Assembly: GCF_905475465.1 (NCBI RefSeq)
Contig: NC_062238.1
Coordinates: forward strand, 11,377,368 to 11,441,367
Length of the DNA stretch: 64,000 nucleotides
Reading direction: 5' to 3'
From: Pieris napi
Lineage: Eukaryota; Arthropoda; Insecta; Lepidoptera; Pieridae
The notes under the pieces were generated by a model. It was not told the DNA's origin. It did no database searches and saw only the letters and a program-made list of their open reading frames with translations. How positions within the stretch are numbered: position 1 is the stretch's first letter; every line of letters starts with the position of its first letter. Positions 25,501 to 36,200 of this stretch are shown one piece after another. The translations under genes were made by a program, and so were the position numbers.

Positions 25501-27872
25501 AATCTACATCTAAATGACCTCTCTAAATTGAATGACCGAAATGTGACTCGTACTTTTGTTTCGGGGCTAGTTTGTATTTTGTAATCGCAAATAAGATTAT
25601 TAAGATATTTACTGTTGTAACTTGGGGAAGCTATTTCACCTTTGTCAGCAGTATAAAAGCCACCGCAACCAGGCACACCTTCAACTGGGGCATAAGTGAT
25701 TTGAAAGCCTTTTCCAGATCCATAGGCATCGGAATGAAAATGAATAAGTATTTCGGGACTCGATGATTGCACTGGTGCCGGTTGAGAGGAATTACAGTAT
25801 TTATTTAACAATGGATCGGTTTCGTGCAATCCATCGTATATTGCTAGATAATCAAAACTACAATTTGGATGTGTTTCCAAATCCAACTGGAAGAAATGTA
25901 ATTGTATTCTTTTACCTAAATTTGTGTTTAAACGCCAATAGCAATCACGATTTGGGGGATATGGACCAGGTGAACCTGGCGAATTAACCCGGCCATGCTG
26001 AGTAGCATCAATAATACCTCCACAAATGGGACTTATACTGTTCCAATGCAAGGCAAATCCCTCTCCCGATATAGTTTGATCGGAACGAAACCAAAAGTAT
26101 AAATTATTGTGACTAGATATAATGTTTCCTCCTTTTGGCAAATCAGTACCACAAAACCTACCTACTAGCTGGCTGGCTGAACTTCTTCCGTCATGAATTT
26201 GAACAAAATCATAATAACATTCAGCATGATGTTCTAAATGGAATTTACTAAAGGTCACATTAATAACTTTATCTGGGGATGTGTGTATTACCCATGCGCA
26301 TCGTGCATTTGGTCTATATGTTGTGTTAGTTGGAGGATAAATTATACTACCTTCTTCCGCGTCGAGCACACCACCACATATTTCTACTCGAAGTTGACAC
26401 AAATCACCCGTAAACATAGCTATGCATTCACATCGAAATCGTCGCGCCGATCTTCCATCGCTTCTACACGTTCCACCATTTAAACAGGGGTTGTTGGAAC
26501 AGATACTAGATTGAATGTCACAGTGAACGCCGCCATATCCTTCATCACATATACAGGTGTATCCAAAACGGAGTGGATGACAGACGCCGTACGCCCCACA
26601 AGGATAGTTTTCGCATCCAGTACCATTACTTAGATCATTTGAAGCTACAAAGCATCCGTTAGTACCAATTCCATCTCCTGACATGCCCCGCGGGCAAACA
26701 CATTGCACTATTTGTCCTCCATAGCCAGGAGTTTCAACGCATTGAGCGGAAGGATGGCAGCCACCCCTGTTTATGCTGCATGAACCTCTCCATGTGCAGG
26801 TAACGCCGTCACCTTCATAGCCCGGTGGACAGGGGCCACAGAGTCGAGAACCTATCGTGTTATGACAAGATACTCTCGGACTCAAACTGCATCCACCGTT
26901 GGACAAAGTGAGACATTCATCGACATCATGACAAATGTAACCATCTCCTTCATAACCGACAGGACATGACCCACAAACAAATGAACCAGGTAGGTTAATG
27001 CAATCGACGGGTGGGTTTACGGAACACCGAGGACCTTGAGATGATAAACATTCATTTACGTCAGTGAGACATGCGACACTCGTGTCATTTGTTGTCCATC
27101 CCTGATTACAGAGGCACTTAATTCCGATACCAGTGGTAACTTGTAAACAGGTGCCATGCCCGCAAATTTCAAAGTCATTGCCAGTACAATTTCTCTCTTT
27201 TCTGGTACAGTGTAGGCCAAACCATCCGGGCTTACATATACAGTCGTAAGAGCCAGGCCTGTTAATGCATGTAGCACCATTTTGGCATCCTAAATCTGTT
27301 CCAGCATAATTTCTACATTCATTGACATCTTCATCACAATTAACTCCTTTCCAATTGGACGGACATAAGCAATAATATCCATTGACAAGATTTAAACACG
27401 TCCCGCCGTTCTCACAAGGATGTGACTGACATTCATCCTTTCCTTTTCTATTAATTAAACTCTGAATGGTGCGTATCCTGTTTCTTAATGTATTAATTTG
27501 TCGTGTGAGATATGTGACATTTAAAGAAATAGTAGAAGGCAATGTTGTACTAAAGCTTTCCAAGCGTTCAATTCTTCCCATAATATCATTGAGATTTCCA
27601 ATTTTATTACCTCGTTCACTGTCGCTGTATTCAACGGATGGCGTCCAAATCTCTTCTTTCTTGGTAATATTGATGTCCAGTAAATTTATGTTTCCAACAA
27701 AAATACTTGATCTTGGTCCATTTGGTTTTAAATATATATTTTTATTGTAGGAAGATTCAATTATTAAATCACCATCGGCTGTTTTAATTTTTGGTCGATT
27801 TTTATAAATATCACTCTTTGAGCGCACAATACATAGAATTAAGAGTAGAAACTTCAAAAAAAAGTAAGTCAT
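16578..27872 (-). CDS. Cubn: Cubilin, copy 1 (intronless, 3,764 aa)
   Basis: Giant secreted endocytic receptor. In animals cubilin binds protein ligands at the apical membrane of absorptive cells (gut, nephrocytes, kidney) with a membrane partner such as amnionless. One unbroken ORF from ATG at 27872 to TAA at 16578. A hydrophobic signal peptide (residues 1-18) is followed by an N-terminal region with the short helical LNDIMGRIERLE and LTRQINTLRNRIRTIQS stretches, eight EGF domains (about 146-495, including calcium-binding DVNEC and DVDEC starts), then 27 CUB domains (about 497-3764) by my count of CGG-type starts. This is the canonical 8-EGF/27-CUB cubilin plan. There is no C-terminal transmembrane segment, as expected for this peripheral protein. 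CUB8 has an inserted loop near RGIPPWNTHRSP. The lack of any intron in 11.3 kb is striking. It is paralogous to the gene at 30223-41517. Confidence 0.95.
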   Translation of the reverse strand: MTYFFLKFLLLILCIVRSKSDIYKNRPKIKTADGDLIIESSYNKNIYLKPNGPRSSIFVGNINLLDINITKKEEIWTPSVEYSDSERGNKIGNLNDIMGRIERLESFSTTLPSTISLNVTYLTRQINTLRNRIRTIQSLINRKGKDECQSHPCENGGTCLNLVNGYYCLCPSNWKGVNCDEDVNECRNYAGTDLGCQNGATCINRPGSYDCICKPGWFGLHCTRKERNCTGNDFEICGHGTCLQVTTGIGIKCLCNQGWTTNDTSVACLTDVNECLSSQGPRCSVNPPVDCINLPGSFVCGSCPVGYEGDGYICHDVDECLTLSNGGCSLSPRVSCHNTIGSRLCGPCPPGYEGDGVTCTWRGSCSINRGGCHPSAQCVETPGYGGQIVQCVCPRGMSGDGIGTNGCFVASNDLSNGTGCENYPCGAYGVCHPLRFGYTCICDEGYGGVHCDIQSSICSNNPCLNGGTCRSDGRSARRFRCECIAMFTGDLCQLRVEICGGVLDAEEGSIIYPPTNTTYRPNARCAWVIHTSPDKVINVTFSKFHLEHHAECYYDFVQIHDGRSSASQLVGRFCGTDLPKGGNIISSHNNLYFWFRSDQTISGEGFALHWNSISPICGGIIDATQHGRVNSPGSPGPYPPNRDCYWRLNTNLGKRIQLHFFQLDLETHPNCSFDYLAIYDGLHETDPLLNKYCNSSQPAPVQSSSPEILIHFHSDAYGSGKGFQITYAPVEGVPGCGGFYTADKGEIASPSYNSKYLNNLICDYKIQTSPETKVRVTFRSFNLERSFRCRFDYIVIYDGPNEDSKQVGKFCGNTIPKSYTSSSNSLFIRFKSDQSISSGGFKFTYESICHKSIMGDSGIIKSPGYPFKYPKNTVCEYVIGTSPGKIVQLSFQDFDIEDNRFYNCQYDYVEVRDGPTSNSSLLGRYCGGSDHMPPIQTSSFNYLFIGFHSDMSISGTGFFANYTTLDIECGGIYRETTGLINYPGSGKEYYKNDQSCTWLLIAPEAMHIKLTWNRFNTEIQFTCENDFLELIEIDDDYINGTSLGRYCGKSLPPALTTTSNKLMIKFQSDLSVNGLGFSLSYTFIDEKSHCGGFYIKTSGYIHSPGWPDNYEPNKDCTWTISVPVGQQIALKIKDFDLEMPIREKCDLGDYLLIRDGSSDSAPLLAKLCGSFKTKRIISTAHNLYIHFHSDFYLSGKGFSIEWDGALRGCGGTLTSVAGSISSPNYPQNYNDDAECFYKIVTSSGSRIRIVFADLDLEQTLNCRDDYVEIYDGRDVYAPSLGRFCDLNNNQTSIETKSNYAFIKFRSDIFLGGKGFLLNYETICNTNVSGSYGVIESPGYPNNYPLNLNCIWNITVGLGNRINITFTHFNIFSFQYRGIPFRGIPPWNTHRSPWVFNNRSFNYSSFYHTYIQGGPQCESYLQFKELTEENFSNKLCGTSLPAPISTKSNSMQINFVSGYFNAANGFRLEWVKDGCGAYLKKPRGDIELPKNIIYSNKGLECEWVIEAQPGSRVTVILNDIFVEETKNCTVDSIEFYNGQSSSSHLISKICHRGSNTIQSSSNYMFVKFVKKSSLRDVYFSAYYDSDTSGCGGRITSRTGVITSENYPKNYNDNMDCLWYITVPDNHRIELNFLDLDLYSVDDDDESYCGDSIKIYENSYIADTNYTHLICPKSNVSQIISNTSYMVLQFTTDTFGSAKGFKASFSATCGAIIEAKYDGVITNDRFLSQNLHNCTWVILSHDLGEKIKLTMEHMSIPRTIEKVSKKGCPSSFFKIFDGNDINSPVIGEFCGYKVPSEIVSHGSALTIMHGTYGDTLSGSFTAHYSTLSSACGGTVLSEEGSIASPNYPLSYPLGTNCEWTLRASPGNSMYLTFEAFNIVNSDRCNEDYLEIRENNGGGRLLGVYCGETVPVNTTTGSAIYIKFHSGYQNSGTGFLAHFGILHQNEITEKSQGEISSPLYPHAYNREGEFSWRIIGKLTSSITLNIDELVIPKRGEVCDSKLIIYDGYDEEAPILETVCGIIRNEDKILNTRSSLAYIRFVITEPDIDTVFNLKWSQTQSDLIRTEGGTLKRCGYNESRVIAAGAAVNFQSPNYPEEYGEDLYCEWVFEATVGRHLQLNFIDFKLEETSACYADHVSIYSRNLKEDWKLVKENLCLFENAKQGFEISQLLKVILQTDSSIAEKGFSASVKSKCGGLISKESGTIEFSWDERDFRNNIRCNWTIKVRPGRTVKIDFEHFNITNEHECNQYVMIRNGESFESPILGAGKFCGYTHEVRESLISSGNAIYVSYVNNNPHITSVVTTFETFKLRFEEKNIECGSTSAIDIDNKWEVISSPNYPSVPMPYSECVWVLTGPPGEKLRIEFIDRFDIDGRDDCKDESIEVHDGASALAPTIGVYCGTKPGTVRTSSNALYIKYSTMLSEPRNGFKANISTDVCGGTIIAESGEITSPGYPHMLILPTGSLCKWHIISPLKNVIKFHMVDFNIPESRHDCQINVTVMESLPMNKTASNLMEFCSDAPPVSNTVIETSTNEATISFFVGDPSSYTQISEYKGFKMTFNSSRPSCGGTLMQSEGYLTTPGYPRTTSLRFCQWLVFIPDRTRRVKLEIIDYNENERIGIYNDATFESVIDIYSGKNISGNPLIYESSGNNIAVYLLMKMSSSQSYPQRFKARFTSNEPTLCGDSLQGTSGKITAPDLQRSYVCKWTYNFADSYKFSNNSDYNTMFISITNTFSRESKCYYSHSRLTIDVPIENTGQKFTRTVCGNQTEISYRIPLTSLTLRAIQVNLEPLLFNVEWKLQPCGGFVHLSQEPKNILNIPKSFNNTLDCGWIVIAPNGVRIETSIEGIFNHDCSDEFLTVHHGLTQSMSVITYCKNKIPAKSIVTSFMNTFIQYHSKAQQSTNLKLVMKVASSQCGGYLNGYERIFSSPNYPNHYDENTECTWVIYASTGYRVSLSFFQRFVVEDTVNCTKDAVIIYDWVNGSYQELAKLCGREIPSVLNSTSSEMKVVFRTDSNINLDGFTAEWTEICGGVFTATDIDQFIYSPGYGSGYDPLLDCSYEILAPTNNKLIVQFQDFALEGIYPECKYDNLTITGEREYNFLLKVFCGKHIPPILENYEKVMINFKTDSIGQDKGFKLSYSLYKCGGKITEPTMIRTGSAEEYFNGLNCTWIIEAPWDKVVIVNFAYIDIEPHYSCSNDYIAVFDGSQIENDHRLALLCGKINSSTVIKSNSSRAIVQFVSDDFLNYKGFQAQISFSYGEAVGCGGVISLLSVTQYSLKSPRIGNSFVYENYLDCHWFVNAPEDHVVKVEFSAFHVSPCADVNQTAIGIRKCSCDFVEIRDGLNPDSLLIDKFCGHTLPPAIVSSTNVLSIRLSTDGEIVSSGFEISLSLQSSRCFPTEITVDFNVQKIHSPGFGRGDIPRGLHCKYILKGTSSLIPTHLRVNYLDLEPGTANHCLNDKMVITNFPETNTTIGKDFVLNHNTDNFFSLSSYFDSIINLKPEMFVVCGSNKTLDFYLNGDININLITSAESSSTHKGVELEVSYIGQCGRNYTESYGLLQNSYIQDYNVNLLSCSNLITAPENYTISIYIIEMYPSYFHGEAYFEILDGDKLSSPSLYKVQSSYIMQSVTSTGRYLLLHNVMKGTEQIMYNINYVTTDKGRGCGGRLINEFGRITSPMYPEVYRKRSTCEWELETPIGTQLRLHFSEFDLGVLCDQNYVSLVDRNGNIVSSYCSETPADYTSEDNYVKVVYTTTMSNGGTGWIVDFVGIVDL

Positions 27873-27943
27873 TGTCTATGAACACGGGTATCAGAAGGTA
27901 CTGATTTTTATAATTAGTTTAAATCCGAAATAAGGGGCGTTGC

Positions 27944-27986
27944 GATACGCCCATGAATGTATAATCTGACAAGGGCCATGTGGTTT
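27944..27986 (-). promoter_or_regulatory. Conserved upstream block of cubilin copy 1
   Basis: A 43-bp segment 72-114 bp upstream of the ATG matches 41618-41660 upstream of copy 2 at 38 of 43 positions, while DNA around it is hard to align. In gene direction it reads ATGGCCCTTGT(C/T)AGATT then CATGGGCGTATC. The YAGATT could be an initiator and GGGCGTATC an activator site; both assignments are guesses. In copy 1 the block overlaps a GGGCGT/ACGCCC hairpin (27935-27952). Confidence 0.5.
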
Positions 27987-28166
27987 CTGTGATATCGGGC
28001 TGAAATTACATCGATTTCGATAAAATTAGGAGTAGAAGTCGTACTCGAGGGACTGCTTCAAACGAAACTGAGCTCCTATTACTTTATATTGTGCTAGCCT
28101 TGTCATTCTGTGATTCTCGGTATCTTTATAAAATAATATTAATAAATACAACATTTAGAAAATATA

Positions 28167-28227
28167 TATCTATAAGTAAAATAGAACTTTGTTCAGGTTC
28201 AACAAAGTTCTATTTTACTTATAGATA
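28167..28227. repeat. Perfect 27-bp hairpin
   Basis: The left arm 28167-28193 and right arm 28201-28227 are exact reverse complements (core AGTAAAATAGAACTTTGTT), separated by the 7-nt loop CAGGTTC. It lies about 300 bp upstream of the cubilin copy 1 start codon. Confidence 0.9.
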
Positions 28228-28808
28228 GACTAGACTGTTGTTACAGAAGACCCATTCCCAATTTAAACCTCTATTTCAAGAAATAAACGATATTAACACT
28301 TAGATATAGAGATTGCGAAGAGAATGAAACGATACAGCCAATTACTTGCACATTCGCTTTTATCGAATACACAAGAAATTAATTGGTATGGTCGAAATTT
28401 TGAATGAATGACAAACTAATGTAAACCTTTTGTTTATTTGTAGCAATAAAATTATTAGTTTTATCTCAGAACCAATTTTGATATATTCTTGCCTTGTCTC
28501 CTGCAGTCTGCAGACATAGAACGCCAAAAGGAAAGTATCGCGAATGTTTTCGTTTAAGGTTCATATTTTTTGTAAAATATTAGTATTTTATAAGTAGGTA
28601 TTCTAAAATTATATATGTGTTAAATAAATTCAGAGTACCAAAAGTTCAAAAATCCTTGTTTTATTGCCTGTGAAGATAAATGTCACATTTGTATTAATGA
28701 CAAGGCCCCTGCATAAAGAAAGACAGAATAGTGTACCTAGTCATTTTCAAATTAGTGAATTTCAACTATACTTCAACTAATAAAGTATGATTTGTAAGCA
28801 AAACCCAA

Positions 28809-28826
28809 TTGGGTGACGTCACCCAA
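28809..28826. promoter_or_regulatory. 18-bp palindrome with CRE-like core
   Basis: TTGGGTGACGTCACCCAA is a perfect palindrome centred on TGACGTCA, the consensus CREB/ATF site. It is about 940 bp upstream of cubilin copy 1 in the gap between the two cubilin genes. Function is unproven. Confidence 0.4.
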
Positions 28827-30222
28827 CGCTACATTACAACCTATAGATAACGGCACCGCTTTTCTAGAAAACCTAAGCTTTACCTCTTGATATCAGACGA
28901 GCTGTCTTTAAGTTCATTTAAGAATCTTCTTTTACTTTTTTATTATTATTTTCTGTTTAGACTTCAGCTCAGTGTTGTAAGATTGTAGTGTTACTGTGTT
29001 TTGTTTATTATTTCTGCATTCCTTGTATCTAACAGTGGGTGTTTTATTTCATACTAGGGTTGCGTGAGAAATCGCGTGCTAGCGATAAGGCCACCCGTTG
29101 CCTAGTAACTTATGTAACCTGTTTTTTTACAAGTTTGTTTGACGTAACGAAGTGTTATAAATTAATAAAACGTCAACAATAACAAGTTTCGTGTACTCCT
29201 TCCGTGACAAAACCCGAACCGACTACAGAGTCGACCTGCAGTTATAGGAAGGAGTGTTAATTGATGACTTTTATAATGATTGTCTTTAAATTTCAAAGGT
29301 TTAAAGTGCTATTAATTTACTTTTCAAAATAATAACTTTGGAATCCCTATTACTATCGACCATTAAAGGGTCGCTAATTTATCGATGTAGCAATATTTGT
29401 AAATCAAATAAACTACTAATGTTAAAGGTTTTGAACAGATTTGATTTGTTGTTAATTTATAAGCTCTATGGCATAATGACAATGGCAGCAACGCCATTGC
29501 TCCGACATAATATATTACTTTTAATAATGATTATGTAATCGAATTTTCGTGAATTTTTAGATATTTTAAGCAATATTGGTAAATCGACTTAAGCAATGGG
29601 GCTTGAGAAAAATCACTTTTCGACAGGCGTTACCCACTAATAATACCAAACCAATTTGTATGATTATGGTCACAAAGCGTGAGCTAAAGTCATTCCTATA
29701 CAAGTTCCTTTAACGATAGTAGGTCACGACTGTCCAACACTGATTTTGTATCAAGCCCCAAGTACTGACACGGCTTTAAACTGACTTGGGAGTTGTTAAT
29801 TTATAAGCACTGTGACTAAAAATGACAGTAACATCATCGCTCCGGCATATAATATGTTACTCAGTTTCTCCGAAGTGATAAATGAAACACTACGACAAGT
29901 ATAAAACAATTCATATATTTCAATCATAATTTTAGTACCATATGATTACAATATTTATGTTATTTATTTAATGTTATACTTTTATGTTACAATACAATAT
30001 GTATATTTGTATATATATTTAAGTTTATAAGAAAAACAAAGTAATATATTTTAGAGTCTGTAGGAAATTCCAGAAACTTAATCATTACAAATAATTACAA
30101 CTCCAAAGTTGACTGAATGAATGATTCAGTTTCTGGAATAAACTAAAACGTTCCAAATCACATTTTCTACATTTACTTAAAATTAAGCTTTATCTATAAA
30201 GTACACTCCATACTACGCATGA

Positions 30223-33200
30223 TTAAAAATCAAGAATACCTATAAAATCTGCTACCCATCCAGTCCCACCATTGCTCATTGTAGTGGTATAAACAACTTT
30301 AACATAATTGTCTTCGCTAGTATAGTCAGCCGGCGTTTCAGAACAATATGATGAAACGAAGTTGCCATTCCTATCAACCAAACTAACATAATTCTGATCG
30401 CAAAATACACCTAAATCAAATTCACTAAAGTGCAGCCGGAGCCGAGTGCCAATCGGCGTCTCAAGCTCCCATTCACACATCGAACGCTTTCTATAAACTT
30501 TTGGATACATAGGACTTGTTATTCTACCCAACTCATTTACGAGTTTTCCTCCACATCCCCGCCCTTTGTCTGTTGTAACATAATTGATATTATAAATTGT
30601 TTGCTCAGTGCCTTTCATCACAGTGTGCAACAGCAAATATCTTCCTGTCGAACTTACTGATTGCATATCAAACGTTGATTGGACCTTACATAAACTTGGA
30701 GATGACAATTTATCACCGTCAAGAATTTCAAAATAAGCTGTATCGTGGAAATAGCTAGGGTATAGTTCATTTATATATATCGATATTGTGTAATTTTCTG
30801 GAGCAGTTATTAATGTAGAGCAACTAACTAGTTTGTCATTGTGATCTTCATAAAAACTGTTTACTATATGTCCATAAGGCTCTGAATAATTTCCTTTTCC
30901 ACAGTGACCAACGTATGCCACCTCCAATTCTACACCTTTGTGAGTTAAAGTGGTCTCAGCGGAAGTTATTAGATTAATATTAATGTTGCCGTGTAAATAA
31001 AAATCGAATGACTTATTTGACCCACACAAAACAAAGTGCTCGGGAAACGTTAAAAAGGGATCATAAAATGATGAATATAAAAAGAAATTGTCGCTATTTT
31101 TATTCATTACAAAATTTTTTCCTATGGTGAGATTATGTGTTTGAGGAACACTTGTTATAATCAGCTTGTCGTTAATACAATGATTTCCTGTACCTGGTTC
31201 TAAGTCAAGATAGTTTACTCGTAAATGTATTGTATCGAAAGACCTAGATTCCTTCAAAAAGTATTTACAATGTAATCCCCGCGGGACAATACCATTTTCA
31301 AATCCAGGCGATTGTATTCTTTTAAGATTAAAATCTATCGATATTTCTGTTGGAAAACATCTGGAAGGCTGTACACTTAAACTTATTTCAAAGCCAGAAC
31401 TCACTATTTCACCATCAGTTGACAATCTGATACTTAAAACATTAGTCGATGATACTATCGCAGGTGGCAAAGTGTGCCCACAGAACTTATCAATCAAAAG
31501 ACTATCTGGATTGAGCCCATCCCGTATCTCAACAAAGTCACAGCTGCATTTTCTAATACCTATCGCTGTTTGATTCACATCGGCGCATGGTGATACATGA
31601 AAAGCTGAAAATTCAACTTTAACAACATGATCTTCTGGGGCATTCACAAACCAATGGCAATCTAAGTAGTTTTCGTATACAAATGAATTGCCTATCCGTG
31701 GGGATTTTAAAGAGTATTGAGTAACAGATAATAAACTGATAACACCTCCACATCCAACAGCTTCGCCATAGCTGAAACTAATTTGGGCCTGAAAGCCTTT
31801 GTAGTTCAAAAAGTCATCAGACACAAATTGTACAATTGCTCTACTACTATTACTCCTTATTACAGTAGAAGAATTAATTTTTCCGCATAACAAAGCTAAT
31901 CGGTGATCATTTTCTATTTGGGATCCATAAAAAACAGCAATATAATCATTGGAACAGGAATAATGTGGTTCTATGTCAATATATGCAAAGTTAACTATGA
32001 CAACTTTATCGGAAGGGGCCTCAATTATCCAAGTACAATTAAGGCCGTTAAAATATTCTTCAGCGGATCCTGTTCTAATCATTGTAGGCTCAGTGATTTT
32101 TCCACCACACTTATACAACGAGTATGACAGTTTAAAGCCTTTATCTTGACCAATTCTATCTGTTTTGAAATTTATCACGACTTTCTCAAAGTTCTCTAAA
32201 ATTGGTGGGATATGTTTACCACAAAATATCTTTAATAGAAAGTTGTATTCACGCTCACCAGTTATGGTGAGATTGTCATATTTACATTCCGGGTAGATAC
32301 CTTCAAGGGCAAAGTCTTGAAACTGCACGATTAACTTGTTGTTTGTCGGAGCAAGAATTTCATATGAACAATCAAGTAACGGACCATAACCGATGCCGTA
32401 TCCAGGGCTGTAAATAAATTGATCTATATCCGTAGCTGTGAATACACCTCCACAAATTTCAGTCCACACTGCTGTAAAACCATCAAGATTAATATTAGAA
32501 TCAGTACGAAAAACGACCTTCATCCGAGTTGAAGTTGAATTAAATATAGATGGAATTTCTCGCCCGCACAGTTTAGCCACTTCCTGGTATGATCCATTTA
32601 CCCAGTCATATATAATAACTGCATCTTTAGTGCAATTAACGGTATCTTCTATAACAAATCGTTTAAAAAATGAAAGTGAAACTCTAAAACCTACAGATGC
32701 TTGTATTACCCAAGTACATTCTGTATTTTCATCATAATGATTTGGGTAGTTAGGTGAGGAAAATATTCTTTCATACCCATCTAAATAGCCGCCACACTGG
32801 CTGCTAGCAACTTTCATAACCAGTTTTAAATTAGTAGGTCGTTGAGCTTTAGAGTGATACTGGATGAATGTATTCATAAAAGATGTAACGATTGTTTTTT
32901 CGGGTATTTTATTTTTGCAATACTCTAAAACTGACATTGATTGTGTCAAACCATGATGAACAGTTAAAAATTCATCTGAACAATCGTGGTTAAAGATTCC
33001 CTCAATACTTGTTTCTATTCTAACTCCAGGAGGAGCGATTACTATCCATCCACAATCTAAAGTATTATTAAATGATTTTGGTATATTCAAAATATTTCTG
33101 GGTTCTTGTGAGAGATGAACAACTCCTCCACATGGCTGAAGTTTCCATTCAACATTAAACAAAAGAGGTTCAAGATTAACTTGAATTGCCCTCAGTGTTA

Positions 33201-36200
33201 ATGATGTAAATGGGATTCTATAGGAAATTTCCGTTTGATTTCCACATACAGTTCGAGTGAATTTTTGACCTGTATTTTCAATTGGAACATCAATAATGAG
33301 CCTTGAATGGGAATAATAACATTTCGATTCCCGTGAAAATGTGTTAGTAATACTTATAAACATAGTATTGTAATCAGAGTTATTGCTAAATTTGTAGCTA
33401 TCCGCGAAATTATACGTCCACTTGCAGACGTAAGAGCGCTGCAAATCAGGAGCAGTAATTTTACCACTTGTACCCTGAAGACTATCACCGCATAACGCAG
33501 GTTCGTCCGAAGTAAACCTAGCTTTAAATCTTTGTGGATAACTTTGAGATGAAGACATTTTCATAAGTAGATACACTGCAATAGTATTACCTGAAGATTC
33601 ATAAATCAAAGGAATTCCGCTTATATTCTTTCCGCTATATATATCTATAAGCGATTCAAATGTAGCGTCATTGTAAATACCTATTCTTTCATTCTCGTTA
33701 TAATCAATAATTTCTAATTTCACTCTTCTTGTTCTATCGGGTATGAATACTAACCACTGGCAAAAACGCAATGAAGTTGTGCGAGGATAACCGGGTGTTG
33801 TCAAATAGCCTTCAGACTGCATTAGCGTCCCACCACATGAAGGTCTTGATGAATTAAATGTCATTTTGAAACCTTTATACTCAGATATTTGAGTATATGA
33901 ACTAGGATCTCCCACAAAAAATGATATAGTCGCTTCATTCGTACTCGTTTCTATAGCAGTGTTTGATACTGGAGGAGCATCACTACAAAACACCATTAGA
34001 TTTGAAGCGGTTTTGTTCATCGGTAGTGATTCCATGACGGTTACATTTATTTGACAATCGTGCCTTGATTCTGGAATATTAAAATCTACCATATAAAACT
34101 TAATAATATTTTTTAAAGGAGATATAATATGCCATTTACATAAAGATCCCGTTGGCAAGGTAAGCATATGAGGATATCCCGGCGATGTAATTTCTCCGGA
34201 TTCAGCTATAATAGTTCCGCCACACACATCAGTAGAAATATTCGCCTTGAAACCATTTCTTGGCTCAGACAACATCGTTGAATATTTAATGTATAGGGCA
34301 TTACTGCTTGTTCTGACTGTACCAGGCTTAGTTCCACAGTATACCCCAATCGTTGGAGCCAACGCTGATGCGCCATCATGTACTTCGATTGACTCGTCTT
34401 TACAATCATCTCGTCCATCAATGTCAAATCTATCGATAAATTCTATTCTCAATTTTTCTCCAGGTGGTCCTGTTAATACCCACACACATTCTGAATAGGG
34501 CATTGGTACTGATGGATAGTTAGGGGAAGATATCACTTCCCATTTCTTGTCACTATCTATAGTCGATGTTGAGCCACATTCTATGTTTTTCTCTTCAAAA
34601 CGCAACTTGAAGGTTTCGAATGTCGTTACTTCGGAAGTTATGTGGTGATGATTGTTAACATAACTTACGTAAATGGCATTGCCTGACGAGATTAGGCTTT
34701 CTCTAACTTCATGTGCATATCCACAAAATTTACCCGCCCCTAATATAGGAGACTCGAAACTTTCACCATTTCGAATCATTACATACTGATTACACTCGTG
34801 CTCATTTGTTATATTGAAATGCTCAAAATCTATTTTAACTGTGCGGCCAGGTCGAACTTTGATTGTCCAATTGCAGCGGATGTTATTTCTAAAATCACGT
34901 TCGTCCCAAGAGAATTCAATCGTACCAGACTCCTTAGAAATAAGTCCTCCACATTTTGATTTTACACTAGCGGAGAAACCCTTCTCAGCAATTGAACTAT
35001 CTGTTTGTAATATTACTTTTAGTAACTGTGATATTTCAAATCCTTGCTTTGCATTCTCAAATAAACAAAGATTTTCTTTCACTAATTTCCAATCTTCTTT
35101 CAAGTTTCGCGAATATATTGATACATGATCGGCATAGCATGCAGAAGTTTCTTCTAATTTAAAATCAATAAAGTTTAATTGCAAATGGCGACCTACAGTT
35201 GCTTCAAACACCCATTCACAATATAAATCTTCACCATATTCTTCCGGATAGTTGGGCGATTGAAAATTAACCGCTGCCCCGGCGGTAATAACTCTGCTTT
35301 CATTATAACCACATCTTTTCGACGTTCCACCTTCTGTTCTGATCAAATCTGATTGAGTTTGAGACCATTTTAAGTTGAATACGGTATCAATGTCTGGTTC
35401 AGTTATAACAAATCGTATATATACGAGGGAACTTCTAGCATTCAATATTTTATCCTCATTTCTTATTATACCACATACTGTCTCGAGTATTGGTGCTTCT
35501 TCGTCATAGCCATCGTAAATAATCAGTTTACTATCACAAACTTCCCCTCGCTTTGGAATTACTAATTCATCGATATTTAAAGTTATACTACTGGTCAGTT
35601 TACCAATAATACGCCATGAAAATTCACCTTCTCTGTTGTAGGCGTGAGGATAAAGCGGGGACGATATTTCTCCTTGGGATTTCTCAGTTATCTCATTTTG
35701 GTGCAGAATTCCAAAATGAGCCAGGAAACCTGTACCGGAATTTTGATAACCACTATGAAATTTTATGTAAATTGCTGAACCAGTAGTGGTATTAACCGGT
35801 ACAGTTTCACCACAATAAACTCCCAGCAACCGACCGCCACCATTATTTTCTCGTATTTCTAAGTAATCTTCATTGCAGCGATCTGAGTTAACTATATTGA
35901 AAGCTTCAAACGTTAAATACATACTGTTTCCGGGAGATGCTCGTAATGTCCATTCACAATTAGTTCCGAGAGGGTAAGAGAGCGGATAATTTGGCGAAGC
36001 GATTGACCCTTCTTCAGATAATACTGTGCCTCCACAGGCGCTTGATAAAGTCGAATAGTGCGCTGTAAATGAACCGCTCAAAGTGTCCCCATATGTTCCA
36101 TGCATAATTGTTAGTGCACTGCCGTGACTGACAATTGCACTAGGTACCTTATAACCACAAAATTCTCCAATTACTGGAGAGTTAATGTCGTTACCGTCAA

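Larger units (their letters stand above)
27987..30222. other. Spacer between the cubilin copies
   Basis: About 2.2 kb without a gene. It holds the hairpin at 28167, the palindrome at 28809, a family C repeat at 29070-29135 (TAGCGATAAGGCCACCCGTT), and a diverged direct repeat (29448-29520 and 29792-29861, both TTGTTAATTTATAAGC ... ATCGCTCCG-like). No RNA gene was recognised. Confidence 0.55.
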
